The position numbers were made by a program, and so were the translations under genes. Positions 25,818 to 38,631 of a stretch of 64,000 nucleotides of DNA are shown here, in pieces. The stretch is taken from NCBI GenBank assembly GCA_944990035.1, contig CALYLX010000147.1, positions 1 through 64,000 of the forward strand, in the 5' to 3' direction. Under the pieces are notes generated by a model. It saw only the letters and a program-made list of their open reading frames with translations, had not been told where the DNA came from and did not search any database. The first letter of the stretch is position 1, and the number at the start of each line of letters is the position of its first letter. This DNA is from Clitopilus passeckerianus (taxonomy: Eukaryota; Basidiomycota; Agaricomycetes; Agaricales; Entolomataceae).

Positions 25818-28800
25818 TTACACAAGTTTGTTCTCGAGACTCCTGGTCTTCTTGAGGTTGGCCAACTTCTCCACAATCTCATCCAAAGGCACAGTTTGTG
25901 CAGCACGAGTCTTCATACCAACGTCGTCGCGATTCCTGACATTAACCGACTTGTTCTCCAGCTCCTCTTGGCCAACAACTGCGGGGTGAAGTAGGTTAGC
26001 CGATGAGAAAATCAAGCGGTATAAGGGAAGTGGAAACAAGAAGGTTTGACAAGAGAGGCTGTGAAGCCATGCTATGGAGCCCGACCAGGTCAAAGTAGCA
26101 CAACTTACCAAGAATGAAATTATACTGCGCAATCTCTCCGTTTCTAATCTTCTTATTCAGGGTATTTTCTCCAATATCCACATCAGCGAACAGTCCTAGG
26201 CTGTTCAGGCGGTCTGCGACTTCCGAGGCATAGTTGTTCTGTAAAGGCGCGAAGAAACAGATCAGTGTGAATACAAAGTCGTTACGGGCAGGAGCACAGC
26301 CACGCGATCGGGGCCGGTAAACACGTGTTGCCGGGGCCCGCACCCGTTGGCTGCGCGTAACTTCGGAAAGAAATGACTGCACAGGAACGCGACACGTACG
26401 AATGGACCAGCAACCGGGATGACGAGAACTTGGCGAGGTGATAACCAGAAAGGCCTTCCGAGATTCTCGCGTTAGATAGATTTCTCTCCTGGACCTGTCA
26501 TGACACGTACCACTTTCCAGCGAAATGTTCCGTGATTATTGCGATGAAGCGCTCAAGACTGCCTAGGATGGCACGATGAATCATAACAGGTCTTGATGGT
26601 GGGCGATCGGGGTTGTTTGTGTCTTCTGGAGCCCGATATCTCAAGTTGAATCGCTGCGGGAGCTGGAAGTCCAGCTGAATGGTAGCGCATTGGAACGAAC
26701 GACGAAGGGCGTCCTTGATAGTGATGTCGATCTTAGGACCGTAGAATGCACCATCACCGGGATTGAGACCCCATTGACCCGGGTAGGTCTTATCGAGTGC
26801 CTTGGTCAATTGCTAGTGTCAACCGGGACAGAAATCAGTGATTACCACGAGCGTCAGATTAATGACTTACGGCTTCCGCCTCATTCCAAGTGTCAATGTC
26901 ACCCAAGAAGTTGTCCGGTCGGGTAGAGAGTTCAAGACGGAACTCAAAGCCGAACAAGCCATAGATATGTTGCATGAAATCGAAGAGGTAACCAATTTCC
27001 TCCTCAATCTGGGAAGGCATGCAGAAGACGTGGGTATCATCCTGCACGAATCTCCTGACTCGAGTCAACCCAGTCAAAGCGCCGGAGGCTTCATTACGAT
27101 GGATGATGCCAAACTCCGCCATCCTGATAGGGAGCTCCTTATATGAACGGTCGCGTGAGTCAAAGATGAGAGCATGGCCGGGGCAGTTCATGGGTTTGAG
27201 AGCCCATTTCTCCTTCTCAACATCGAGGGTGAACATGTCGTCCTTGTAGTTTTGCCAATGGCCCGAGGTTTCCCAGAGCTTGCTGTTGTACATGTTCGGG
27301 GAGATGACCTCCTGGTAACCGCGTTTCCAGTACTCCGACTAGAGGGAACATGAGGATATCTATCTATCAATACTGCGAATGACCTTACCCTCATGAGCTC
27401 GAGAAGAGTGTTGTATATCCTAGTACCATGGGGTAACCAGAAGCAGCTCCCAGGACTGAGGTCGTTGAAGAAGTACAATTCTTGCTCCTGAACGGAGCGT
27501 CAATTTCATATTCCAGGCGTATATAACAGGGTTTGCTAACCTTTCCGATCTTTCTGTGATCGCGTTTGGCAGCCTCGGCAAGGAATGCCTTGTACTCGGT
27601 AAGCTGTTTCTTATCCGGGAACGAGATACCGTAGATACGTTGCAAAGATTCTTTGGTGGGGTCACCGAGGAAGTAGGATGCTGAGTTCTGAAGGATAGAA
27701 TAAGCATTAATAACGATGCTTGGATCTATATACAGACCTTGGTGACCATGAATGCCTTTATCTTGCCAGTATGGGGAATATGGGGACCAACACAGAGGTC
27801 GATCATAGGACCGCAACGATAGACGGTAGTGGACGTCCCGTCAGGGATCTTCGAGTCGATGAGGTATTGCTTGTATTTGTTATACTGCATATAACTTCAG
27901 CTGGCGAAGAAGATAGGAAACGAGGGCGGAGAACTGACATGGAACATCTCAAGCAACTTCTCCTTCTTGATGACAAGCCTCTCGAACTTTTGCTTCTCTT
28001 TCACGGCGCTCTCAGCCAGCTTCTCGAGCGCAGGGTAATCAGCGTTGACAACAGGTCGGTCTTGAATACCCATTTCATAGAAGAAACCATCGTCCGTGGG
28101 AGGGCCGAGACAGAGGTGGCACCCGTAATGCCTTTCGGCTGCTTCGCCGAGAACGTGTGCGGAGGAGTGCCAGAAGACCTTCTTGCCTGGGAGCAGAATA
28201 CTGAGTGAGGAGTTTTAACCTGTGCTACTGGACATACCTTCAGGATCTTCAAAGGTCAACAATTCTAGTTTGCATGACTTCTCTAATGGTCGGTCTAGAT
28301 CCCAGAGTACTCCGTCGACCTAATAAGTTTCGATGTTAAGAACAAGCGGCGGTTAGACAAGACCTTGATACGCACTTTTGCAATGACGATTCGTTCTGAA
28401 AAGCTCTTGGATAACTCCTTCGCGATGTCCATGGGACTTGTATCCCAGCTTTTAGCTTTTCTCTCCGCCCCGTCCCGCATAGTGACAGTAATCTCTTCTC
28501 TAGGTTGGGCTAGAGTGGCGTAAGTTGCGAGTCATGGGGTAAGATATGTTCATGACTCACACTTCACGAACTCATCGTACTCTGCTTTGAGCTCATCGAA
28601 CATCTTGATACGGTGATTAAAAAACTCTGGCTTGGGTTGCATCTGCGAAAAAATGGTCAGCATGAGTCTCTGCCATGTCATAACTGTGAACGCACTTCTA
28701 GGGGATAGGCAGAGGCTTCAGCGCCTTTTGCCTTCTTTTCCTTGGGCTCTTTAGGTTTCTTCTCGGTGTCTGCATGAGGGCTCTCGAGGGCAGGGAGCTG

Positions 28801-28959
28801 AGCAGGGTGTGAGGTGGACGCGACTGGATGCGCCATTGCCGTAAACCGCGTCGAGCAGCAGCGAAGATGTAATGATAAGGATACGTGGTAAGCCGATAAT
28901 CTATACCGGAGAAATATAGGTATAGGCGGTCGACTTCGAGTCAGCCTTTGAGCAAACAT
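25818..28959 (-). CDS. Threonyl-tRNA synthetase, possibly dual-targeted
   Basis: Class II synthetase charging tRNA-Thr. Thirteen exons (28959-28696, 28642-28561, 28509-28376, 28319-28238, 28186-27939, 27884-27738, 27687-27541, 27487-27389, 27338-26871, 26812-26511, 26454-26400, 26238-26109, 25978-25818) give 772 residues from the first ATG or 731 from the second (28836). Order: TGS domain around [17 protein letters not shown]; editing domain with the [10 protein letters not shown] motif and [18 protein letters not shown]; catalytic core with [28 protein letters not shown] and [20 protein letters not shown]; anticodon-binding domain ending in [10 protein letters not shown]. The extra 41 N-terminal residues are rich in Arg/Ser/Leu with no acidic residue, typical of a mitochondrial presequence. 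Both forms could come from one gene. It ends convergently with CSTF2 and starts only 135 bp from the end of VPS15. Confidence 0.95.
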
Positions 28960-29094
28960 CCAAATCGATCAAAGTCACGCGTTGGCACATCCACAAGGAC
29001 TGACTCTGAGCAAATTTGGCACAGCAACGCAACCCTGGCTAACAGCTACGCGCTAATCTAATCTCTATTCAAACAACATAGATTACAGGTAATA

Positions 29095-32000
29095 TTATAC
29101 GCTATCTTCAACCTTCCATACTTTAATAACTCCAGCTCGATCCCCACTTATTATACCTCCTCGGAAAGGTGCGTCTATACAGGCCAGCGCGGTAATAACG
29201 TCTTGATGTGGCCTCAGCAGGGTGTGCTGACTCTGGGTTATCAGTGACATCCGTTGGCGTGGCCTGTTACTCAGGCTGCTGTTTGCAGAAGGGGGAAGCC
29301 ATGACTCGACATATGTCGAGCATGTCCCAGAGCTAATAGTCCTACAGAACCAGTCAGAGAAACGTAAACCCACTTTCAGAGTAAAAAAACTCACTGATAT
29401 GTTGGCTTGTCATACTCGGACTCCATCCCGCTGAGCACAGCCGTCTTCTCTACCTTCCCCAAATCCCACAATCTGATCTTGCGGTCTTCAGAACCACTAA
29501 GAATGAAACCTCTACCGCTTCTTCCAGATGAGTGACCTTCGCTAAGTCCACTGAGGTCTGACCTATGGGAGGAATGACCACCAAACTCCAGACCTGTCAC
29601 GAACGCGCGAACATCTGGCGCCGGGCCTAGTTTTGCATTCTCGCCAGACGCAACACGACTCATCCCGCGTGGTAGCTGTTCGGCCTGGCGTGAGCGTACA
29701 AGAGCAGCGATAGCGGCAGCAGGGCTAGTATCTGCATCAACAGCGGTGAGTTCGTGGGGTTCCTGCACAGGCTCCGTGGTTGTCGACTGTGGGATCCTCG
29801 TCACGAAAGTCTCCACGAGCGCCGCCCTTTCGATATCCCAAACTTCGATTAGATTGGTCGATGAGCGACCCGTGTTGCGTTTTGATGACTCAATGGACAC
29901 CAAGACCCATTTCCCCTTTCCTTTTGACGGGTGGACGGCACATTGATGGATTCGGACTGAACGCCCACTTGAAGCCACGCCAGCATGCCAGCTCTTGAGT
30001 AAGATACCGAATCGTCGGTCCCAGAGCGTCAGGACGCCGGTGGATGTACCAACAAGTATCCAGGACCTCTTCCTGTCAAGGCAAATGCAAGTAATGGGCC
30101 CATAGTGGCGGGGATTCTCCATGGATTGAAGGACTCTCATTGTTCGTAGATCGAGGATGGTGATACTGGAGTGAGTGGTGGCATAAACAAGATTTGATGA
30201 TGTGTCTAACGGGAAAGGATTAGACCAATGACCTTTTGCAGAATGTAAGGGTCACCTGTGTTGTAATGCGCCATGCAGGTAATGTACTCTCCAATGGTAT
30301 CAACTCGATGCTCTCGGATAACCTGTAGCTTTCCGTACTTCGGAAGGCTTCCTCCAGAGGCCGTATGCACCCTGACCACATGCAAACTGCCATCATCCGC
30401 CGCACTGGCAAAGCAATGCACCCCCTCTAGGATGCAAACACACTTGACCCTGGCATGATGTTGTCCGTAAGTATGCCTCGGTTTACTGGTGACATTCCTT
30501 TCCAACCGAGCGGTATCCCAGACCTTCACGGTCTTGTCATCGGATGCAGTGACAAAGAACATATGATCTGGAGACACAGCAATCCCGGTAATAGCATCGG
30601 CATGAGAGTTGAGGTTGGCAATGAGATTGGCGTCGAGTTGGCGGTTGGAACTGTCACGCGAACTAAAGCCGTGTCGAACAGTACCTCGCCTGCGGACTGG
30701 TCCTTCATGGACTTTCGGACCAAAGTCTTGTTGCAGTTCCCGATTGTTGTCGAGATAGAGATTCTCCAATAGGTTACTAATTCCAGGTTCTTGTCCATCT
30801 AGACCCGCACAGATGAGTATTTGTTCAATTTTCTTACTTCGTGTTCAACGCACCATAAGTCGAGATCGGCTGTATAGACGGCACCCGCGGTCGGCTACTA
30901 CTAGTCCCTGCTCTTAAGGTAGTGGACATGGACATGGGCGAAGACCTTCCAGACATGTCCGGTGACTCCTCAGCTCGGATATGCGAATGTGTGTCCAGTA
31001 ATCCAATCGCGTTCGCTCTTGATGATCCAACTGCGGGGGCCGCCTTCTGGCCGTCCATACTCCCGATGTGCAGCCGACTTGTAGGTCGGAAGGTTTGCGA
31101 GTTGGAGTTCGATAGTAGAGATTCAGTCGGGCTACCTGGTCGTTCCTGGCCTGGAGAAAGCGCCGCATTCATGCCAGGAATCGGTGGAACGGTGGGAGAG
31201 AGGGATGTTCTTGGAGAGGGTTGATTAAGGCCGACGGAGGATACAGATCCATTGATCGTCGCCAGTCTACGACGAAGATCTTCGAATGGTGCACCGGAGC
31301 CACTATGCTCGGAGATTCTAGGGCTGAGAACGGGTGTTTGGCCAATAGTATCCATAGTCGATCTGCGCGATGCCTGTATCCGAGCTGATCTTGGGAACAC
31401 ATCGGAATTCCTGGTCTTCAAGAAGACAGTCTGCGGAACGATTCCCAACTTTTGCAGCTCGATATCACCAATGACTTTCAGATTTTTGCCGACTTCAGGC
31501 TCGTTATGAAGTCTCGACGCAAAACTAGAAATCAAGTTAGGAAAGGCCATCCTCAGGCGGGTTTTAAGTACCTTGAGGTGGCATTGGCTAGCTTGACAAT
31601 ATAATCCCGCATTGCCAGAAGCTTGCTTTCTTCTGCGCTGGTCATACCTAGCTGTTGCAACTTCACGAAATGAGCTTCATCCCTAGAAGGATGTCAGCTG
31701 AGGTAGCTGGTAAATATTTTGACCTCTTACTCCTCCGACTTGCTCCTGCTGATGGCAGTGGCCCCTTTGCGAATTGATGCAACACTTTCACGAGGGGATT
31801 CTACCTTCCCTGTCGTTAGCCTTTTCCCGCCTCTCCAGAAGCTTTGCTTATCGGCCTTTACAGCCCAGTTTACCGCTGCGTCCAAGATCTGCCTGGGTAA
31901 CTATGCAAAACCTATAAGAGTCCCGTACGGTTGGGCGGACAAATTGACTTACTGAAGGTTTGATGGTCATCAGCAAGCTCTGTTCGTCAATAACGGTGAC

Positions 32001-34911
32001 ATCAGACTTGAGGAAGTGCCGCAGGGATGGATACAAGATACACCAGACGTCACTTGGTGGGAGTTGTCGAGCAGCAGCAGAAATGAAAGAAACGGCGCCT
32101 GGTTGATCATATTCAGCTAGACACAAAATCGTCAGGTCAATGATGTTACCTTGTCGTATCCAAATGTTCGGGTGATACAAGAACCCGAGAGTGGCGCTCA
32201 TAAGCTCCCATATTCTCATCTTCTGAAACAGCCCCAGTTCGCAAAGACTGGTAAGGGTGGCAAGGACTTTCGCAACAACCGTTTCCTCAACATCTACCAC
32301 GAAATGTCAGCAAATGAGTTGTAGCCAGAGAGAATGGGTAATCCGACCTGACAACGCCTGGACCATCAGGGGGAGAATATACTCCTCCAAGCTTCTTCCA
32401 CCAGCACAAGCAGCAACATCAACAATACTTTCAAAGAAGGCATGCCGCAAAAGCCATTCTCGATCATTTAGATAGGTGATCATATGGCTCAATAATACGT
32501 CGTTCGTCTTCTGCCGGCCAAGGAAGATACAGAGTGAAGAGATATCGTGTAGCACCGCACGTTTGACCGTGCTAGAAGGATCCATAAGAAGGGCAGAGAG
32601 GTGTTCCTGTATATTGTTCTGCAGGTCTTGCATACTGGCGTCGTATGAAATCTTTGAGAGCAGGTCAGAGAATGCTTCCTCGAGGCAACGATGAGTTTAC
32701 CTCGTAATGACCCTGTTCGTACTCCTGAGCCTCACTAGACAACTTGAACGTTCCGTGGGCCTTGAGGGCCTGACCCATCTCCAGATATCTTACGGCTGTG
32801 TCCGCTAGTTGAGAGATACATTGCGCATATGCACACCGAACAGAAACTTCTGGATCTTGGACTAGATGCTTGATATTTGGGATAATGTATTCAGGAAAGA
32901 TTGAGGCGTTGGATGGAGTAATGACCGTCACAAGCGTTAGCTAGGAGGCTCGACTCAGAGTTAAGAGGTGAGAAGATAGTTGCAAGGCTTACCACCTGCA
33001 TCAAGGTCCGCAGAGCAGCAAGCCGGGCGATTGCAGCTTCGTCGTGAAGTAGCTCCATGATGAATGGAACCATGCGGTCCAGTTTCGCTTCGTCGGTGAG
33101 ATGGCATGATAGTGCAAGGAAGACATCCATGGCATGGATCTTGGATGTGGCGAGGGCGCAATTGCGAATGTTGGCAGTGACGAGCGCAAGTACGATGAGA
33201 GCTGGCCCATCTGAACATGAGAAAAATTCAGCATATTTTCGAGACTTCTATGAGAAAAGGCTCAAACCTTCTGCAGCCGCTTTTGAGCTACTATAGGTAG
33301 ACTGTAGTTGTGAGTCACGATTTGGAATGTGAAGCTCTACCGGAAGGATATCCTACAACATACGCAATTAGAGCAAGTAGCATTCAAAGAAGGGGTATCT
33401 TTACCTGAAAGGGTTTGGAAACGCTTGTGGAGGGGTATTCAATCTTGATGTTAGGGTTGCCGCCCTCTTCGAATGGTTCTGGGACAAGGTAGGGTTCTAT
33501 ACTCTCATAATCGCTCCAAACCTTCTCTAGCCTGTGATCTGACTCATTGGGTGGCGTTTCTGGAGCCGCATTTGCGGTAGGAGCATTACTGATGTGCCCG
33601 TAGGATGAGCCACTTCGCAATGTAGATCCTGTTGACGATGGAGGTATGCTGGGGTTGGCGTTGGACGCCGATTCTGTGTGAGTTGGGGTCGAAGGTGCAT
33701 CTTGGGATTTGTGGGATATATCATTGAGTGAAGACACGTAGTTATGCAGGAATGAGTAGAATGACTCCGGAAACACCGTTCCGCGCGAGGTATGGAGGAG
33801 TGTGTCAAAGGTCGGGCGAGCGGATGGATCAAGATGTATCATTTGTTTGATCAGAATCTACTAGCAAGTAATCAGTTTCTGAATACTTGACAAAGAACAA
33901 TTTACACACTCTGACACGGTCGTCATCAATGGAGGCAAGATGTTGGTCGACATTGTACTCTCCCTCACGATATTTGAACAATTGACTCAGTGTGAATAGT
34001 TGTGCGCCTTCAAGGAAAAGCTCCGCAATGACGCATCCAGCACTAAAGCAGTCCATGGCCTCAGTGACCTTCCCATCTCGTTTGCCGTCGATGTCGTCCA
34101 TGGCGAGTTTATTCTTCTTGGCAGTGATATCCGGATTCTCTGCAGCGGTGTAGAACCGTTCAGGTGCAATGTAGCATGTTCGTCGACCGGATGTGTCGAA
34201 GTAGAAGGAGAAATCCGAGGGGTCATCGAGAGGGAGATATGTAGGCTTGTAGGATGCAAAGTCGGTGAGATAGACCCAGTTCCATGACGTTACGAGAACA
34301 TTTTCAGACTTGATGTCCCCATGAGAAACCTTGCGGTTCCGAGCATCACGCATAGCGTTGAGCAGCTGAAAGGCGATCCACCTTTTCTCGATCATGCTCA
34401 GAAAGGGCCGTGTACTGGGCATGCCATTGTCAGTCAATACTTATCATAACCAGCAGGTTACGAACCTTATTCTGTCATACAAGTTGCTTGCCATCCATTG
34501 CCTTATGATATAGCCAGCTTTATCCGTTTCCACGAATGCTTGGTAGTTATATATGTTCGAGATGTCAATTAAGGATTCCCTGTCCACTGAAGTAGTTTGT
34601 TAGCCACCGGAGCGGAGGTTTGAAGAAACTACTTACTCTTTAGCCTCCGGTGGTAGGTACGCAAGGACAAACCTGGGTCAGGTTTAATGAACACCTTGAT
34701 AACCATGTATCCGTTCTCATGTCGACATTTCACGGATTTGAGGAAACGAGCCGAGCCCAGGCTATGCAGAACGGGTTAGCCAGTTAAGAGTGTACTGCAG
34801 CGTTGCTGCTAACCTCTTGTCATATATAATCTCCCCTCCTAACTCTGCGACGAAAGAGTCCAGCGCTCCAGTTGTTCTCGTAAGGGTAGATCCCGAGTGT
34901 ATGTTGCCCAT
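29095..34911 (-). CDS. VPS15: VPS15 / PIK3R4, regulatory protein kinase of the Vps34 PI3-kinase complex
   Basis: Sixteen exons (34911-34814, 34761-34637, 34586-34466, 34414-33910, 33857-33405, 33352-33268, 33210-32996, 32940-32701, 32651-32348, 32293-31953, 31900-31731, 31682-31572, 31524-30854, 30798-30256, 30205-29395, 29341-29095) give 1,679 residues. It begins MGNIHS, so Gly2 is a likely N-myristoylation site for membrane anchoring. The kinase-like domain at about 30-300 has HGDIKSENVLV in place of HRD and DFASYKP in place of DFG, as in all VPS15. CYIAPERF follows. HEAT repeats fill about 440-800, then a long Ser/Pro linker at about 920-1130. WD repeats run from about 1170 to the end (DKTVKVWD, DRKIRLWDLGK, GVIKVWKVE). 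Role: scaffold of the Vps34-Beclin complexes in autophagy and endosomal sorting. Confidence 0.97.
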
Positions 34912-35247
34912 CGTTTAATCAGCTGCCAAGGGTCTAGTCTCTGTGTCTTCGGCCGATTTCTTGAGTTGTCATGTACAGGCAAAGAACGAGTTCATGAGGT
35001 TCTGTGCAAGGATGGCCCTCTGTGCGCGTAACGGCAGTGCATGCAGTCGCGTCTTAGCAGTTGTTAGCATCAGGTCTAGTAGCCAAACATGCCAGAAAAG
35101 GCACTCCTGCCGAAACTGGCAAGAGCCTTACGAAAAGCTTGGAAAAAAATCTTTTCGAACAAATTCCCATTATTATCGAGCCTTCTACTATTTCCAACAC
35201 CATACGATGTCGATCTACGATATAAATCTGAACTCAACCGTACTACT
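34912..35247. other. Intergenic, VPS15 promoter side
   Basis: Gap of 336 bp between the VPS15 start and the end of the App1-like gene. No further gene seen; a plus-strand open frame overlapping 35089-35436 is antisense to the App1-like last exon. Confidence 0.6.
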
Positions 35248-36508
35248 TTAGCATTTGCCTCCGGCAACATCAATGTCCTGAAGCGAAGGAATATCTGCGT
35301 CAGTGTAGATCCTGAACTTGTTTTGTGGCACGCCTTGGAAAGCCTCCGCAAACCTGGCATCCGTATTGTTTGCTCCGTCAACCTTACGAATCCATGCGCA
35401 GGTCATGAAGTCACCAAACTTGCGGAATCTGTATGAAGTGACACCGCATCAGCCTACAGGTGAATCTCTCGGTTAAACAAAGTTGCTTACGCTTCTCCAT
35501 ACGTCTCCGGGTCCTTCTGGGTTGAGTCTCCAACTGCAAGGAATTTTTTACTGGGATACATTCCATGGATCCTGTCAATCATTGCCGATTTATACTCGAA
35601 TACGCCGTCGCTCTTTGCGAAGTCCAGCAAGCCTGGTATGTCGATAAGGGTGAGATTCTGCAGGAGGATCGGACCTTTGGACGCCGAATATGCGGAGTCG
35701 ATGAACTCGTTCAGGAATGGATATAGTTGGAAAGGGGATCCGGAGACATATATGAACTGAGGGGAATTGAGAGATTTGGCGAGGGAGGCATACAACTCCG
35801 GCATTCCAGCGACCGGTTCGGGATCGTCGAGCAGAGTAGTCTGGATCAACTTGAGTTTGTCCAGCGTGTTTGAAATCTTGACAGTGTCATCTATGTCTAC
35901 ACGATGGATCCCATGTCAGTGCATGCTTGAAGGCTAGAAGTACAGCCCTGACCTGAAATGACACCGAATCCTTCGTTTGGAGCATTGAAGATAGTGGCTC
36001 CGAACTCTCTTCCGTCAATGCCAGAAACTGAAACTGATGCTTGCAGCTCTCTCGTCCTCCCGCATTCACCTGCCGAAACATTCGCCAACACCATCCCCAG
36101 GTCTGGCAACCCCGACGTTTTTCCCAGCGTCGCCTTCCCGGAACAATCTCCTATATTCACATCGACGCTCTTCCCTGACAATCCCACAGCGCCGAACAAC
36201 TTCAGACGCTCCTCGATATTTGACAATTTATCGCCAATGTCGACTCCCAATGACTTGAGAGCTGCGGTTACGCCGTCGGTCAATGGCGTGAGGTTAATTG
36301 CACGCAAGGAGACAAATGCTTGGAGGCTGACAAGGCTGTTCGTCGGGTTGCTGGGATCAGGGAAGGCTGGTGCGTCGAATAGCAGAAGGTCGTCCAATAC
36401 GGAGATTGAATCCCCAAAGATAGCTCGAGTCTCGTAACGTATTGGACCTGCCACGACGGAAAGGAACGTTGAAAGAAGTATGAAGGAGGCGAAAGCAAGA
36501 GAACGCAT
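35248..36508 (-). CDS. Secreted App1-like phosphatidate phosphatase (HAD-type)
   Basis: Three exons (36508-35953, 35896-35491, 35428-35248) give 380 residues. It starts with a signal peptide (MRSLAFASFILLSTFLSVV-AG). The N-terminal half is the LNS2-like sandwich preceding the catalytic App1 domain. The HAD nucleophile motif SDIDDTVKIS forms across the first intron. Then come FIYVSGSPFQLYPFLNEF, GPILLQNLTL, KSAMIDRIHGMYPSKKFLAVG and GDSTQKDPETYGEAFRKFGD, all standard for the catalytic domain. Family enzymes dephosphorylate phosphatidate to diacylglycerol. Yeast App1 is cytosolic and actin-associated, whereas this protein appears directed to the secretory pathway, a pattern I recall for many basidiomycete members. 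The start is the first ATG; the upstream open frame begins at TTG. Confidence 0.9.
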
Positions 36509-37599
36509 GGTTTCTTGGAGTGGCAGGAGGTTGGGCAAGAAAAGAGAACGACAATAGGATTATATGAGATCCTAAATAGTGCACACCGAGGGTCGTCAAA
36601 GAACCTTGATATCGATTCAGAAAGAACGGGAAGGAGCGGCAAGGGCTTCGGAAAGGCAAAGAAAGGGACAATGAAAAGGACAAAATGGAGGGCCTTCACA
36701 GAAGGTCTCCCTTGAGAAACGAAAAGTTGGGGAGGAAAGGAGGATGAGGAAATCAAGGTGCGATATTGACCCGGTTTCATATTTAATAGCCATTATCACC
36801 GTTATGATGGTAGAAATGTCATCCTCGCCTGACATTAGAGAGATCACACTTGATGGATACTGTCGGCGCCGAGCCCAACACCTCGAACAAGCGTTACTAG
36901 GAGCATATGAGCCATTTATGAATCGTCAAGTCTCATAGACAGAGGCAAGAAGCTTAAGTATGTAGGTCGTCAATGGTCCCCGTTCTCGCTACCGGACGGT
37001 TGCAAAGGGGAGTTGCGAGTCCGACTTTGGCATTGACCTGCCGAGTCATCTGGCAACATTCTGTCGAAGTCTTCCACCATTCAAAGCACAGCCAGAGCAC
37101 AAAGCATGTCCATTGCAAACCCAACTGGCCTGACAGGTGATTCGAAGCAAGACTGGCGTGGGTGGCAGTTTGCAACGCATGGATGGTAGCATAGGCCAGA
37201 TCAACATCGTGGTTGTGATCAAAAAGAAGGATCATCCGTGGCATTGTTGCGAATTCCGAAAGCCCACTTGGAAGCTCCCAAAGCAGCATAAAGCATCAAA
37301 CATAGGACAATTCATAGCTCGATACATACAGAAAATGTATAGGGCACAGGCGTTCTATATATCGGAGGAAGGTTGCAGGGATCTGTGGGCACAAGGTTTC
37401 GACGGAATCTACGGAAAGTCTGTAAGGCGTAGGCGACAGATACACAGGCAAGGGTATCACAATACAATAATGGAAAAATAAAGATATGCACGGAAGTTCG
37501 AAGGGGGGGATAGAGTCTTGGGTGGCTACAAAGGACTTCTGCCAAGGCGAGAAGGAAAAACGGTAAACTATCATCTAATGAGTCTTCGGAAAGTTCTGA
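36509..37599. other. Intergenic 1.1 kb, no gene seen
   Basis: Lies between the start of the App1-like gene and the end of the GPI-protein gene, so it should contain the former's promoter and the latter's 3' UTR. It is purine-rich on the plus strand near 36540-36760. Short frames give no recognisable product. Confidence 0.55.
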
Positions 37600-38631
37600 T
37601 CATAGCAAGGCAACAATCGGCGCGAGAGAGAAAAAGGCAAATAAGTGCAGTACTCCAGAAGCTGATCGACCATGGGCACCATTGGACGTAGGGCTGGGGG
37701 CGACGCTGCTTATACTCGAGAAGGTGGAGATGGGGGTCGTGGCTGAGTGTTCGGAGGAGGGAGAGGTCACAAACCCGGACGCTGTGGAGGATGCTGGTAT
37801 GGATAGAAGTGTTTGAGAGGGTAACGGTGGAAGAGATGTGTTCAGCTTCCCGACTGTAATTGTGGAAAGCGGCTTCGTTGGCTGGGAACCACCATTAGCG
37901 AGGGAAGAGGGTATTGGTCGCGTGGATGTCGCTTCGGGAAGGGGGTTGTCGAAGGATCCTGACATACCCTCAAGACTGATAGGAAGTTAGATGAAATAGA
38001 TATCTCCAGAGAGGATCGGCAAACCTGAAGAAAGGCGAAAAGGATGCATAGGGCAAGTCCGAGGTGGAATCGTTCGCCTTAACTTTGAGTGAGGTGGAAA
38101 TAAAGCTAATATAGCTGCAAAGAAGTGGTCAGCTCAAGTGCCCGGGATATAATTGATTTTACTTACTAGCCATCCGAGTCCGGGCCTGCCTCTGCATCTG
38201 GCTAAAGAAACAATTAAAACATTGCAAAAAAATAAAAGGCGATAGGCCTACCTTGAAGGTTACAGATCGAGTCTTCGAAACGTCGACAGGTTGCAAGGTC
38301 TGGACGAGTTTCTGTCAACTGTAGGTTAGAAGGTGCTTTTTGCAGCAATTTAGGCAGTTGCACACCTGCTTCCCATGATAGAGGCCAAGGGTGCAAACGC
38401 CAACATCGGATAACAAAGGTTGCTCGCCGTCGTCTAGCCAAGTGATAACACAGTCCTGTCCAGCTTTGCAGAAGGACTTTGAGAAAGGGTTTACGACCTG
38501 AGTTGAGGCAGTTGAGATCGTGAAAAAACGTGGAGTGGCCTGGAACGCACATAGAGTCCGGCCGTCACCGAAGAAATTAGATTCAACGTAAAGACAGCCA
38601 AAACCAGGGCCAGAGAATGAAAATGATGCAT
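37600..38631 (-). CDS. Kre9/Knh1-like, Ser/Thr-rich GPI-anchored cell-surface protein
   Basis: Six exons (38631-38551, 38497-38366, 38311-38252, 38201-38167, 38114-38025, 37975-37600) give 257 residues. Features in order: a signal peptide (MHHFHSLALVLAVFTLNLIS...), then the Kre9/Knh1-type N-terminal domain with VVNPFSKSFCKAGQDCVITW and DDGEQPLLSDVGVCTLGLY. Next come PVDVSKTRSVTFKPDAEAGP and a Ser/Thr/Pro-rich stalk. The C-terminal hydrophobic tail (LHLFAFFSLAPIVALL), preceded by small residues, fits a GPI-attachment signal. In exon 3 the acceptor eight bases downstream of the first AG is needed to keep the conserved LVQTLQPVDV frame. Such proteins are cell-wall or plasma-membrane associated; relatives of Kre9 act in beta-1,6-glucan assembly, but function here is unknown. 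Confidence 0.85.
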
